Source: Microbacterium rhizomatis
GTDB taxonomy: Bacteria > Actinomycetota > Actinomycetes > Actinomycetales > Microbacteriaceae
Direction of reading: 5' to 3'
DNA: 64,000 nucleotides
Assembly (NCBI RefSeq): GCF_008710745.1
Contig: NZ_VYSA01000001.1
Span: forward strand, 310,001-374,000
Numbering within the stretch: position 1 is the first letter of the stretch; each line of letters begins with the position of its first letter. A program made the position numbers and the translations under genes. Below, piece by piece: positions 37,150 to 48,609 of this stretch. The notes under the pieces are model-generated. The model had not been told where the DNA came from and did no database searches. It saw only the letters and a program-made list of their open reading frames with translations.

Positions 37150-37592
37150 GCGCATCCGCCGATCCTGCCGACCCGACGGGGGGCGCCGATGCGCCGAAGC
37201 CCCGTCGACCTCGCCGCGCCCGTGGGGCCGCCGAGTCGCTCGGCTCGATCGTCCTCGCGGCCGAGGCGGTGATCGTCTTCCTCGGCGGGCTCGTCGTGTT
37301 CGGGCTGCGCGCACTGCCCGACGCGATCGAGCCGTGGTGGGGAGTCGTCGGCGGGACCGTGCTCGCGATCGTGATGTTGCTCACGGGCGGCGTCCTCCGG
37401 CACCGCTGGGGGATCGTCCTGGGGTGGGTGCTCCAGGTGATCGTCGCGCTGGCGGCGTTCCTGGTCCCCGCCTTCCTGATCGTGGCACTGATTTTCGGTG
37501 GCATGTGGGCGTATGCGACGATCAAGGGAGCGTCGCTCGACGCGCGGAATGCGCGACTCGCGCAGGATCCCGGCATCCCGAACGGAGACTGA
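37146..37592 (+). CDS. DUF4233 membrane protein
   Basis: A 148-residue protein with a basic, proline-rich N-terminus and about four hydrophobic segments (ESLGSIVLAAEAVIVFLGGL onward). DUF4233 proteins are found after folC in actinobacteria; the function is unknown. GTG 37146 is chosen because it overlaps the folC stop as GTGA, rather than GTG 37137. ndk follows two bases later with GGAG before its start. Confidence 0.85.
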   Translation: MSASADPADPTGGADAPKPRRPRRARGAAESLGSIVLAAEAVIVFLGGLVVFGLRALPDAIEPWWGVVGGTVLAIVMLLTGGVLRHRWGIVLGWVLQVIVALAAFLVPAFLIVALIFGGMWAYATIKGASLDARNARLAQDPGIPNGD

Positions 37593-37594
37593 AC

Positions 37595-38008
37595 ATGGCC
37601 ACCGAAGAGACTCTCGTCCTGGTGAAGCCGGATGGCGTGGCGCGGGGCCTCACCGGCGCGATCCTCGCGCGGATCGAGGCGAAGGGCTATGCGCTCGTCG
37701 ACATCAAGCTGGTCGAGCCCGACCGCGACGTGCTCGAACAACATTACGCCGAGCACGAGGGAAAGCCCTTTTACGAGCCGCTTCTGGAGTTCATGCTCTC
37801 GGGGCCGTCCGTGGCGATCCGGCTCGCCGGCAACCGCGTGATCGAGGGATTCCGCTCGCTGGCGGGAACCACCGATCCCACGACGGCGGCGCCGGGCACC
37901 ATTCGCGGCGATTTCGGGCGTGACTGGGGGCTCAAGGTTCAGCAGAACCTCGTGCACGGCTCCGACAGCCCCGAGTCGGCCGCCCGCGAGCTCGGGATCT
38001 GGTTCTAG
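37595..38008 (+). CDS. ndk: Nucleoside diphosphate kinase
   Basis: A 137-residue kinase that transfers the gamma-phosphate among nucleotides through a phospho-His. The N-terminus TLVLVKPDGVARG and the active-site segment QQNLVHGSDSPESA with the catalytic His are present. GGAG lies seven bases before ATG 37595. It ends the ileS-folC-DUF4233-ndk run; its stop overlaps the stop of the convergent VKOR-like gene by three bases. Confidence 0.97.
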   Translation: MATEETLVLVKPDGVARGLTGAILARIEAKGYALVDIKLVEPDRDVLEQHYAEHEGKPFYEPLLEFMLSGPSVAIRLAGNRVIEGFRSLAGTTDPTTAAPGTIRGDFGRDWGLKVQQNLVHGSDSPESAARELGIWF

Positions 38009-38607
38009 AACAGCGAGCCGAGCACGTCCAGCCGCAGCTGGGCGATGATCGCGATGATCGCGTAGGTCACCACAGTCATCAGCGGCACCCAGCTCATGAG
38101 ACGCTCCGCGCCTCGCCGCACGCCGGCCGAAGCGGGCACGATCCCCGCGCGGAACAGGTGGATCGTCACGGCGTAGAACGTCGGGATCGTGACCGACCAG
38201 GTGAGCATGCACCAGGGGCACAGCGTATTGAGGTCGAAGATGCTCTGACTGATGAGCCAGATCACGAAGCCGATGGCGAACAGCATCCCGAGCTCGAAGA
38301 GCAACCAGAACCAGCGCGCGAACCGTGCCCCGGCGAGGATCGCGACGCCGACCACGATCGGTGCGACCCAGCCCGCGAGACCCAGGATCGGATTCGGGAA
38401 GCCGAACACGGAACCCTGCCACGACTCGAGATTCTTGCCGCACTGGACGAGCACGCTCAGGTTGCATCCGAGTACGGCGTCGGGGTTCTTCAACAGCGCG
38501 AACCGGTCCATCGTGAGCGCGAACGCGGCGATCCACCCGATCACACCCGCGATGATCAGCCAGATGGCGAGCACGGTCGGTCGGGTGTGGGTCTGCTGCT
38601 GAGGCAT
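38005..38607 (-). CDS. Vitamin K epoxide reductase (VKOR) family protein
   Basis: A 200-residue membrane protein with four to five spans. The active-site CxxC is LCPWCML, and the loop cysteines lie in VLGCNLSVLVQCGKNLESW, with the fold signature FGFPNPILGLAGW. Actinobacterial VKORs reoxidise DsbA-like proteins using menaquinone, supporting disulfide formation outside the membrane. No Dsb partner is fused or adjacent. ATG 38607 follows CATAAT by seven bases (leaderless). Confidence 0.93.
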   Translation of the reverse strand: MPQQQTHTRPTVLAIWLIIAGVIGWIAAFALTMDRFALLKNPDAVLGCNLSVLVQCGKNLESWQGSVFGFPNPILGLAGWVAPIVVGVAILAGARFARWFWLLFELGMLFAIGFVIWLISQSIFDLNTLCPWCMLTWSVTIPTFYAVTIHLFRAGIVPASAGVRRGAERLMSWVPLMTVVTYAIIAIIAQLRLDVLGSLF

Positions 38608-38614
38608 GCCTCGG

Positions 38615-38620
38615 ATTATG
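38615..38620 (-). promoter_or_regulatory. -10 element of the VKOR gene (leaderless)
   Basis: CATAAT on the minus strand, seven bases, then ATG 38607. Confidence 0.5.
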
Positions 38621-38680
38621 GCACTGCGCGCTATGGGCGCGCCCCGACGTGTCCGGCGCGCACTCGTCGGTCGAAAGTGC

Positions 38681-38872
38681 GATAATGGTCGTCGATGCTC
38701 TGCGGCCGCGCCGCACTCCGCATCACACGAAGACTTCGGGGCGACGAGAGCCCCTGGCAGCATGAGCCCGTGAGCCGGCTGCAGACCGAGATGAGTTCGC
38801 GGCAGCGAGACCCGCCGTCGCACGAGATTTTGCCGGGCGACGCGCGGTGCGTCCGCAGGGAGTACGCCAGTG
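38681..38872 (+). promoter_or_regulatory. rne promoter and roughly 180-base leader
   Basis: GATAAT (38681-38686) is a good -10. The leader that follows contains an ATG at 38695, eight bases after the -10, which opens a 65-codon frame (38695-38892) overlapping the rne start in another phase. RNase E autoregulation through its 5' leader is known in enterobacteria; whether this leader does the same is unknown. No classic hairpin terminator is seen. Confidence 0.45.
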
Positions 38873-41194
38873 ATGGCCGAAGACACCAATGACCAGACAG
38901 AACCCGAGAACACGCCGGATGCTGCGCTTCCCGCGCCGGATTCCGTCGAGCCTCTAGAGCCGGACGCCCCGGCTGCGCCCGAGGCACCGTTCACCGAGCC
39001 CCTCGAAGGTCCGGACATCGAGATGCCCGAGGGGCCGTCGCCCACAGAACCGCACACCTCAGACGACGCGTCTACGGGTTCCCCTGCCGAGATCGCGGCG
39101 GAAGGCGCTATCGAGTCGCCCGCCGAGACGACTGTCGAGAGCCCCGCCGAACCCGAGGTCATCACCGCCGTCTCGCTGGGACTTCTGCCCGAGGTGTTCG
39201 TGTCGACGGTCTCCACGCAGCTGCACTTCTACGCTCCCGAGTTCGCCGCACTCCCTCCAAAGCCCGAGCCCGCGGTCGTCGTCGACGACGCGGCGCCAAG
39301 CAGTGCGCGCCGGCGCAACCGTCGTCGCGGGGGAGCAGAAGGCCGCGACGAGGCATCCGATCAGCCCGCAGCCCCGCCGCGCCAGCGCGCTGTCGAGCTG
39401 ATCACCGAGCCGCAGCGGATCAAGGGATCCACCAGGCTCGAGGCGAAGAAGCAGCGCCGCCGCGACGGACGTGAAGCCGGACGACGACGCACTGTCGTGA
39501 CGGAGGCGGAATTCCTCGCCCGGCGCGAGGCCGTCGACCGCGTGATGATCGTGCGCTCGAAGAACGGTCGCGTGCAGATCGCGGTCCTCGAAGACAACGT
39601 GCTCGTGGAGCACTACGTCGCCCGCAACCAGGACGCGTCACTGATCGGCAACGTCTACGTCGGACGTGTCCAGAACGTGCTGCCGAGCATGGAGGCCGCC
39701 TTCGTCGACATCGGCCGCGGCCGCAACGCCGTGCTGTACTCCGGCGAAGTCGACTGGGACGGGGTCGAGACGGGCAATCAGCCGCGCCGCATCGAGCTCG
39801 CCCTCAAGTCCGGTGACCGTGTGCTGGTCCAGGTCACGAAAGACCCGGTGGGGCACAAGGGGGCGCGACTGACGAGCCAGATCTCGCTGCCGGGCCGCTA
39901 CCTGGTCTACGTGCCGGGCGGCGCGATGAACGGCATCTCGCGCAAGCTCCCGGATACCGAGCGTGCGCGGCTCAAGAAGATTCTCAAGGAGGTGCTTCCC
40001 GAGTCATCCGGCGTGATCGTGCGCACCGCGGCCGAGGGCGCCACCGAGGATCAGCTCACCCTCGACGTGCAGCGCCTCACTTCGCAGTGGGAGCACATCA
40101 GCGCGCAGATCGAGTCGATCTCTGCGCCCGCGCTGCTGCACTCCGAGCCCGACCTGCTGGTCAAGATCGTCCGCGATGTCTTCAACGAAGACTTCACGAA
40201 GATGCTCATCCAGGGTGACGAAGCCGAGCAGACGATCTCGAGCTATCTCGCCAGCGTCGCTCCCGATCTGCTCGAACGCATCGAGAAGTACGAGGGCGAT
40301 GCTGACCCGTTCGACGCATTCCGGGTCACGGAGCAGATCGAGAAGGCGCTGGACCGCAAGGTCTGGCTGCCGTCGGGCGGTTCGCTCGTGATCGACCGCA
40401 CCGAGGCCATGACCGTCGTGGACGTCAACACCGGCAAGTTCGTCGGCACCGGCGGCAACCTCGAAGAGACCGTGACCAAGAACAACCTCGAAGCCGCGGA
40501 AGAGATCGTCCGGCAGCTCCGTCTGCGCGACATCGGCGGCATCATCGTGGTCGACTTCATCGACATGGTGCTCGAATCCAACCGGGACCTCGTGCTGCGG
40601 CGCCTGGTCGAATGCTTGAGCCGTGACCGCACCAAGCACCAGGTCGCCGAGGTCACATCGCTCGGTCTCGTGCAGATGACCCGCAAGAAGCTCGGTCTGG
40701 GCCTCCTGGAGACCTTCAGCGAGCCGTGCGAGGTCTGCGCGGGCCGCGGGGTCGTCGTGCACCACGACCCCGTCGCCCGCCATCGCACGCAGGGGGTGTC
40801 CAACGGCCCCCAGGGTGGGGGGCCGCGCCGCCCGCGGGCATCGCAGCCTTCCGGGAACGGGGCCGGCAACGGCGGCACGCACATGATCACGGAGGGTGTG
40901 AAGTCGGCGCTCGCGCAGATCGCGGCATCCACGATCCATTCCCCGCAGGACGAGGCTCCCGCGGCGGAGGCACCGGCCCCCGTCGCGCCCGACGAGGTCG
41001 AGCGCCCGAAGAAGGCCCGCAAGAAGCGCCCGTCGCAGTCGTCCCCGCGCACCGAGAAGGAGCAGCTGCTCGACACGGTGCTCAATGCGCTGCCCGAGCC
41101 GAAGGCACCGGGTCAAGGGCGCTCGCGGAGCCGCCGCGTGACCACGGCGGGGCTCAGTGGCACGCCCGTCGTCCACACCCCGACCGCGGACTGA
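38873..41194 (+). CDS. rne: Ribonuclease E/G family endoribonuclease
   Basis: A 773-residue RNase E/G. A disordered acidic N-terminal extension of about 190 residues precedes the catalytic core. The core has an S1 domain (VYVGRVQNVLPSMEAAFVDI), the metal-binding DNase-like region VVDVNTGKFVG and IIVVDFIDM, and a zinc-link motif near CEVCAGRGVVV. A basic disordered tail (RPKKARKKRPSQSS) follows, a layout typical of actinobacterial RNase E that binds RNA and partners. ATG 38873 and GTG 38870 are both possible; AGGGAG is 7 bases from the GTG and 10 from the ATG. Main role: rRNA maturation and mRNA decay. Confidence 0.94.
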   Translation: MAEDTNDQTEPENTPDAALPAPDSVEPLEPDAPAAPEAPFTEPLEGPDIEMPEGPSPTEPHTSDDASTGSPAEIAAEGAIESPAETTVESPAEPEVITAVSLGLLPEVFVSTVSTQLHFYAPEFAALPPKPEPAVVVDDAAPSSARRRNRRRGGAEGRDEASDQPAAPPRQRAVELITEPQRIKGSTRLEAKKQRRRDGREAGRRRTVVTEAEFLARREAVDRVMIVRSKNGRVQIAVLEDNVLVEHYVARNQDASLIGNVYVGRVQNVLPSMEAAFVDIGRGRNAVLYSGEVDWDGVETGNQPRRIELALKSGDRVLVQVTKDPVGHKGARLTSQISLPGRYLVYVPGGAMNGISRKLPDTERARLKKILKEVLPESSGVIVRTAAEGATEDQLTLDVQRLTSQWEHISAQIESISAPALLHSEPDLLVKIVRDVFNEDFTKMLIQGDEAEQTISSYLASVAPDLLERIEKYEGDADPFDAFRVTEQIEKALDRKVWLPSGGSLVIDRTEAMTVVDVNTGKFVGTGGNLEETVTKNNLEAAEEIVRQLRLRDIGGIIVVDFIDMVLESNRDLVLRRLVECLSRDRTKHQVAEVTSLGLVQMTRKKLGLGLLETFSEPCEVCAGRGVVVHHDPVARHRTQGVSNGPQGGGPRRPRASQPSGNGAGNGGTHMITEGVKSALAQIAASTIHSPQDEAPAAEAPAPVAPDEVERPKKARKKRPSQSSPRTEKEQLLDTVLNALPEPKAPGQGRSRSRRVTTAGLSGTPVVHTPTAD

Positions 41195-41212
41195 CGACCG
41201 TCCGGCCTGCGC

Positions 41213-41485
41213 TCAGAGTCCGCGACGTTCGCGGGCGGTGATGCGCAGGCCCGAGGCGATCAGGGCGCGCACGAGCGCATGCCCGTCGACGTGGCGCGCA
41301 CCCGCCGCCACCATGCGCGCGTGCGACTCCTCGGGGATGTCGTAGTGGTCGCGGTCGAATCCGCGGCGCGGAATCCCGTTCGCGTCGGCGAAGGCGTGCA
41401 GTTCGTCGAGGCTCGCGTCGCTGATCAGGTGCGCCCAGAGGCGTCCGTGCGCCGGCCACCGCGGATCATCGATGAGAATGGACAC
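41213..41485 (-). CDS. DUF4031 family protein
   Basis: A 90-residue protein matching DUF4031: it starts SILIDDPRWPAHGRLWAHL, then SLDELHAFADANGIPRRGFD, and contains a conserved DHYDIPEE acidic patch. Function unknown. GTG 41485 follows TAGCAT by six bases (leaderless). It is convergent with rne and divergent from rplU. Confidence 0.85.
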   Translation of the reverse strand: MSILIDDPRWPAHGRLWAHLISDASLDELHAFADANGIPRRGFDRDHYDIPEESHARMVAAGARHVDGHALVRALIASGLRITARERRGL

Positions 41486-41491
41486 GTCGTG

Positions 41492-41497
41492 ATGCTA
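41492..41497 (-). promoter_or_regulatory. -10 element of the DUF4031 gene (leaderless)
   Basis: TAGCAT on the minus strand, six bases, then GTG 41485. Confidence 0.5.
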
Positions 41498-41548
41498 CCC
41501 ATGGCGAGCCGTGCACAGGCCCGCCACGACACGCGGGTGGCGCTCCTT

Positions 41549-41577
41549 TTGCGCCTGGGTGAAGCATCCGGTAAAGT
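41549..41577 (+). promoter_or_regulatory. rplU-rpmA promoter
   Basis: -35 TTGCGC (41549-41554) and -10 TAAAGT (41572-41577) with exactly 17 bases between. About 85 bases of leader follow before the rplU start. Ribosomal protein L21 leaders are known regulators in other bacteria; I cannot confirm one here. Confidence 0.6.
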
Positions 41578-41669
41578 ATTCCTTTGGTGCGTCGACGACA
41601 CTCTTGCTTCCGCACCGAGTCTTGCTCAGGCATTCGGAGCCGCGCGCTCCCCGAAGAAACAGGTATGAA

Positions 41670-41978
41670 GTGGTCTACGCAGTTGTGCGCGCCGGTGGCC
41701 GGCAGGAGAAGGTCGAGGTCGGCACGATCGTCGTCCTCGATCGTCAGTCCGCGAAGATCGGCGACTCGATCGAGCTTGCCGCAGTGCTCCTTGTCGACGG
41801 CGATGCCGTGACGACCGACGCCGACAAGCTGGCGAAGGTCACCGTGACCGCCGAGGTCCTCGGCGAAGAGCGCGGCCCCAAGATCGTGATCCAGAAGTTC
41901 AAGAACAAGACCGGGTACAAGAAGCGCCAGGGGCACCGTCAGGACCTCACGCGCGTCAAGGTCACCGGCATCAAGTAA
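41670..41978 (+). CDS. rplU: 50S ribosomal protein L21 (bL21)
   Basis: A 102-residue protein of normal bL21 length, beginning [15 protein letters not shown] and ending [13 protein letters not shown], both family signatures. It binds 23S rRNA in the large subunit. GTG 41670 is the start by homology, with CAGG seven bases upstream; in-frame sequence farther upstream is leader. rpmA follows after 18 bases in the same operon. Confidence 0.95.
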   Translation: MVYAVVRAGGRQEKVEVGTIVVLDRQSAKIGDSIELAAVLLVDGDAVTTDADKLAKVTVTAEVLGEERGPKIVIQKFKNKTGYKKRQGHRQDLTRVKVTGIK

Positions 41979-41996
41979 CCGGAAGAGACTCAGGAC

Positions 41997-44710
<2,714 letters not shown>

Positions 44711-44714
<4 letters not shown>

Positions 44715-45970
44715 CGACCACGACCACGACGGCACAGGAGCGGATGCTCCTGGCGAAGACCGCCTCGCGGCAGGTGGGGCTCCTCTCCGACGCAGCCAAG
44801 GCCTCGGCGCTGCGGGCGATCGCTTCGGCGATCGAAGCCGCTGCGGGCGAGATCGTGACGGCGAACGCCGACGACATCGAGCGAGGCCGCGCGACGGGGC
44901 TCTCGACGGCGCTGCAGGATCGCCTGCGCTTGGATCAGGGCCGCGTCGCCGCGCTCGCGCAGGCCGTCCGCGACGTTGCGGACCTGCCCGATCCCGTCGG
45001 GCGGGTTCTCGATGAGCGGGTGCTCGCAAACGGAGTGGGCCTGCAGAAGGTGTCGGTGCCGTTCGGTGTCGTGGGGTCGATCTACGAAGCACGACCGAAC
45101 GTGACGGTCGACATCACTGCTCTGGCCCTGCGATCGGGGAATGCCGTCGTGCTCCGCGGTGGCTCGGCTGCCGAATCCACCAATCGCGCGCTCGTCGCCG
45201 TGATGCGCGGAGCGCTCGCGCACGAGGGCATCGACCCCGAGGCCGTTCAGACGGTCGATGACTTCGGTCGCGAGGGCGCTCGCGAGTTGATGCACGCCCG
45301 CGGCATCGTCGACGTCCTGGTTCCGCGCGGCAGTGCGCAGCTGATCGAGACGGTGGTCACCGAATCCACTGTCCCGGTGATCGAGACGGGCGCAGGGATC
45401 GTGCACATCGTGCTCGACGAGACAGCCCCGCTGGAGTGGGCGCGCGACATCGTCGTCAACGCGAAGGTGCAACGCCCCAGCGTCTGCAATTCCGTCGAGA
45501 CGGTTCTGGTGGTGCGTGGCGCAGCTGAGCGCCTCGTCCCGCCCGTGGTCGCTGCGCTGCACAGTGCGGGCGTGACCGTTCACGGCGACGAGCAGGTCTC
45601 CCGCCTCGCGGACGGAATCGTCCCCGCGACGGACGAGGACTGGGCGACGGAACACCTGAGTCTCGACATCTCGGTGCGAATCGTGGACGACCTGGATCAG
45701 GCGTTGGCCCACATCCGGCAGTACTCGACGCACCACACCGAGTCGATCATCACCCAGGACGGCATGAACGCGGATCGATTCCTCGCCGAGGTCGACTCCG
45801 CGGTCGTCATGGTCAACGCATCGACGCGCTTCACCGACGGCGGCGAATTCGGCTTCGGCGCGGAAGTGGGCATCTCCACCCAGAAGCTGCACGCCCGCGG
45901 ACCCATGGGGCTCGCCGAACTGACCAGCACCAAATGGCTCGCGCGGGGTGCCGGGCAAGTCAGGGCGTGA
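44711..45970 (+). CDS. proA: Gamma-glutamyl phosphate reductase
   Basis: A 419-residue ALDH-superfamily enzyme, second step of proline synthesis. The catalytic Cys is in QRPSVCNSVETVL; VPFGVVGSIYEARPNVT and LRGGSAAESTN bind cofactor and substrate; the C-terminal DGGEFGFGAEVGISTQK is the family signature. ATG 44711 overlaps the proB stop. A separate promoter follows for the next gene. Confidence 0.96.
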
Positions 45971-45975
45971 GCGCC

Positions 45976-45981
45976 TAAACT
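45976..45981 (+). promoter_or_regulatory. Candidate -10 element before the 72-residue membrane protein gene
   Basis: TAAACT about 40 bases before ATG 46022, in the 51-base gap after proA. Confidence 0.4.
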
Positions 45982-46021
45982 GGTCGAACCCGCACGTCAA
46001 CGAACCCGAAACGGAATCCCG

Positions 46022-46240
46022 ATGACCTTCGCCACGATCCTCGTCCTCGCCGCTGAAGAGGGGCACGGAAACGTCGCGCTCGAGACCGTCGGCTTCGGGA
46101 TCACCGCGATCGTCGTCTTCGCCGCCCTCGGTCTCGTGACACTCTCCTACCGCCATGTCGCCAACCGACACCCGCACAAGGCCGATGCGTACGCTCGAGC
46201 GCAAGCCAACGACACGCACGAAGCGGGGCACGGCCACTAG
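46022..46240 (+). CDS. Small single-span membrane protein, unknown function
   Basis: A 72-residue protein. The N-terminus ends in AAEEGHGNVALE, one membrane span follows (about residues 24-44, VGFGITAIVVFAALGLVTLS), then a His-rich tail (YRHVANRHPHKADAY, ending HEAGHGH). The His content suggests possible metal contact but this is only a guess. It sits between proA and nadD, nine bases before nadD. CGGAA precedes ATG 46022. Confidence 0.75.
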   Translation: MTFATILVLAAEEGHGNVALETVGFGITAIVVFAALGLVTLSYRHVANRHPHKADAYARAQANDTHEAGHGH

Positions 46241-46249
46241 GTCGACCGT

Positions 46250-46846
46250 ATGACCTCGACGAAGGCTCCGAGGATCGGGGTCATGGGTGGCACGTTCGAT
46301 CCCATCCACCACGGACACCTCGTGGCGGCGAGCGAGGTCGCTCAGAACTTCGACCTCGATGAGGTCGTGTTCGTGCCGACCGGCCGCCCGTGGCAGAAGC
46401 AGGACGTGACCGAGAGCGAGCACCGCTACCTGATGACGGTGATCGCGACAGCATCCAATCCGCAGTTCACGGTCAGCCGCGTCGATATCGATCGCGACGG
46501 CCCCACCTACACGATCGACACACTGAAGGACCTCAAGGCACAGCGTCCCGATGCCGAGCTGTTCTTCATCACCGGCGCCGACGCCGTAGCGCAGATTCTC
46601 AGTTGGAGGGATCATGATGAACTGTGGGAACTGGCCCACTTCGTCGCCGTATCCCGCCCTGGTCACGTGCTGAGCACCGCGGGGCTTCCCAGCGATGATG
46701 TGAGTCAGCTCGAGATCCCGGCGCTGTCGATCTCATCCACGGATTGCCGAAAGCGCGTGCGCAAGGGCCATCCTGTCTGGTACCTCGTTCCCGACGGGGT
46801 CGTCCAGTACATCGCGAAGCATCACCTCTACCGGAGCAAGGCATGA
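46250..46846 (+). CDS. nadD: Nicotinate-nucleotide adenylyltransferase
   Basis: A 198-residue nucleotidyltransferase making NaAD for NAD synthesis. The signature [18 protein letters not shown] carries the HxGH motif, and [15 protein letters not shown] is the ISSTxIR-type site near the end. ATG 46250 is nine bases after the preceding gene; the stop overlaps the next gene (ATGA at 46843-46846). nadD-x-rsfS order is conserved in actinobacteria. Confidence 0.96.
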   Translation: MTSTKAPRIGVMGGTFDPIHHGHLVAASEVAQNFDLDEVVFVPTGRPWQKQDVTESEHRYLMTVIATASNPQFTVSRVDIDRDGPTYTIDTLKDLKAQRPDAELFFITGADAVAQILSWRDHDELWELAHFVAVSRPGHVLSTAGLPSDDVSQLEIPALSISSTDCRKRVRKGHPVWYLVPDGVVQYIAKHHLYRSKA

Positions 46847-47841
46847 ACCAGCAGACGGACAACCAGCCGCTGACCCGCAAGCAGATGCGGGAGATCCGCA
46901 ACACCGCGTCGAACCCGATCGTCACGGGCGATGGGCCGGGTCCCCAGGAGGAGACGGCGGGGGCGGCGGATTCCCCGACGACCGATGCCGCTGTGCCGAC
47001 CGCACGCGACGCCTCCGAGGAGTCGCCTGCCGCGGATGCCGTACCCGTCGCACCGCTCGCACGGGCCGCCGAGCCCGTCGTCGTGGCTCCCGCTCCCGCA
47101 CCGGACGCGAGCGTCGACCTGGGAGTTTCGCCCCTCACACGCCGCCAGGCCCGCCAGCAGGAGCGCATCCGCACCGCGTCGGTGCCGGTCATCACCCCCG
47201 AGGTGCTCGCCGCGAGCGCGGCAGCGGCGCCTGCCGTGCCGGCCGACCGTCCCCTCGAGGTCGCGGATTCCACATCGGAGGACTCGACACCGGATGCGGC
47301 GGCCGAAGTCTTCGCAGAGGCTCCTGAGGCCGACCGGCCGATTGTGAATCCTCAGTTCGGCTCGGAGCTTCTCTCCGGTGAGCCGGTGACTTCTCCGGCG
47401 GTACCGGCGTCCTTCGATCAGCTCATCGCACGCGAGAGTGCCGCGTCGGGGTCGATAGCCACGCCCAACGCCTTGATCCTCTCCCAGGGCGAGGGAGCGC
47501 CGCTCATGTCGCCGATCGCCGCGACCGGCGAGGTGCTCATCACCGGCACGTTCGCTCTCCCCGAAGGACTCGGATCGCAGGGGCACGTGCCCGGCGCAGC
47601 GGACGGCCGTGAGGCGGATGCTGTGCTCATCGACGGTGAGCTGCCGGCGCATTCGTCGCCCACGCCGATCGCCGCGAGCGCTGCGATCAGCACGGTGAAG
47701 ACCAATGGCGAGATCATCCGTCCGCCTGCCCCCGAAAAGGGAAACCGACTCATGCTCACGCTGGCGATCACGGCGGGCGTTCTCGCCCTCGCGCTGGTGG
47801 GCGTCCTGATCCTGGCTTTCGCCACGGGAGTGTTCAGATAG
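46843..47841 (+). CDS. Single-pass membrane protein with repeated PLTR motif, unknown function
   Basis: A 332-residue protein: a long disordered Ala/Pro/Glu-rich region, then one membrane span at about residues 307-329, with only three or so residues after it. Two copies of a short motif stand out: [20 protein letters not shown] at residues 9-28 and [20 protein letters not shown] at 97-116, followed by further low-complexity sequence. The topology suggests a tail-anchored protein with a large cytoplasmic region. It is coupled to nadD and rsfS by overlaps. No function can be assigned. Confidence 0.8.
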   Translation: MNQQTDNQPLTRKQMREIRNTASNPIVTGDGPGPQEETAGAADSPTTDAAVPTARDASEESPAADAVPVAPLARAAEPVVVAPAPAPDASVDLGVSPLTRRQARQQERIRTASVPVITPEVLAASAAAAPAVPADRPLEVADSTSEDSTPDAAAEVFAEAPEADRPIVNPQFGSELLSGEPVTSPAVPASFDQLIARESAASGSIATPNALILSQGEGAPLMSPIAATGEVLITGTFALPEGLGSQGHVPGAADGREADAVLIDGELPAHSSPTPIAASAAISTVKTNGEIIRPPAPEKGNRLMLTLAITAGVLALALVGVLILAFATGVFR

Positions 47842-48221
47842 TGGCTACCGAGAACTCGCGCACGATGCTCAACATCGCCGCCACCGCCGCAGACGCCAAG
47901 GGCGGGGAGGATCTCGTCGCACTGGATGTGTCGGGGCCGCTTCCGCTCGTCGACATCTTCCTGCTGGTGACCGGGCGCAACGAACGCAACGTTGCGGCGA
48001 TCGCCGACGAGATCGAGGATCGTCTCCTCGAAGCCGGTCACAAGCGTCTGCGCCGGGAAGGACGCAACGAGGCGCGCTGGATCCTGCTCGACTTCGGTGA
48101 CCTGGTCGTGCACGTGTTCCACGAGCAGGAGCGGATGTACTACGGCCTGGAGCGCCTGTGGAAGGACTGCCCCGTCGTCCCCATCGAGCTCGCAGCGCCC
48201 GCCGAAGCGACAGGCGCGTAA
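47841..48221 (+). CDS. rsfS: Ribosome silencing factor RsfS
   Basis: A 126-residue protein that binds L14 and blocks subunit joining under starvation. The family segments are ALDVSGPLPLVDIFLLVTG, ARWILLDFGDLVVHVFHEQ and MYYGLERLWKD. GTG 47841 overlaps the preceding stop (TAGTG). The tRNA-Ala gene follows with its own promoter. Confidence 0.95.
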   Translation: MATENSRTMLNIAATAADAKGGEDLVALDVSGPLPLVDIFLLVTGRNERNVAAIADEIEDRLLEAGHKRLRREGRNEARWILLDFGDLVVHVFHEQERMYYGLERLWKDCPVVPIELAAPAEATGA

Positions 48222-48269
48222 CCGACCCCTCGACCTCGGCGCCGGTTCGGCACCGACCGCCGGATGTAG

Positions 48270-48275
48270 TAATCT
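48270..48275 (+). promoter_or_regulatory. Candidate -10 element of tRNA-Ala
   Basis: TAATCT, 36 bases before the tRNA; TTCGGC at 48246-48251 is a possible -35 at 18 bases. Confidence 0.45.
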
Positions 48276-48311
48276 TGTGGGGTTGCCCCGCGCGAGCGAG
48301 GGCAGCGAAAC

Positions 48312-48384
48312 GGGCCTGTGGCGCAGCTGGTAGCGCACCTGCATGGCATGCAGGGGGTCAGGGGTTCGAGTCCCCTCAGGTCCA
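48312..48384 (+). tRNA. tRNA-Ala (anticodon GGC)
   Basis: Acceptor GGGCCTG pairs with CAGGTCC; the loop ATGGCAT between CTGC and GCAG arms gives anticodon GGC; T arm GGGGTTCGAGTCCCC. CCA is not encoded. A hairpin terminator follows. Confidence 0.95.
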
Positions 48385-48416
48385 CCGTGTGATGAGTCGC
48401 TTCTCGGCGACACGAT

Positions 48417-48444
48417 GAAGCCCCGGCCACCCGCCGGGGCTTTC
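48417..48444 (+). terminator. Hairpin terminator after tRNA-Ala
   Basis: A 10-bp stem AAGCCCCGGC / GCCGGGGCTT with a five-base loop, followed by TCGTCG; the stem can extend with a one-base bulge. Confidence 0.75.
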
Positions 48445-48459
48445 GTCGTATGCAGCGGC

Positions 48460-48495
48460 GGATCGCGCCGAAACACGGGATCGCGCCGAAGCACA
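48460..48495. repeat. Two tandem 18-bp direct repeats
   Basis: GGATCGCGCCGAAACACG (48460-48477) is followed at once by GGATCGCGCCGAAGCACA (48478-48495), differing at two positions. They lie in the 225-base gap between tRNA-Ala and the metallopeptidase gene; nothing else is evident there besides the terminator and the promoter. Confidence 0.7.
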
Positions 48496-48597
48496 GCGGC
48501 GCGCGAGCCTGTTTCGGCGAGGGCCCTTGCCTGGACCACGGAGCATGTGTGTGTAAGCGCGACTTCGGGTTTCGACCGCTCCGGACGGCGTGGCCAG

Positions 48598-48603
48598 TAC
48601 GGT
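48598..48603 (+). promoter_or_regulatory. -10 element of the metallopeptidase-acyl-CoA dehydrogenase operon (leaderless)
   Basis: TACGGT, six bases, then GTG 48610. Confidence 0.5.
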
Positions 48604-48609
48604 GAGAGC

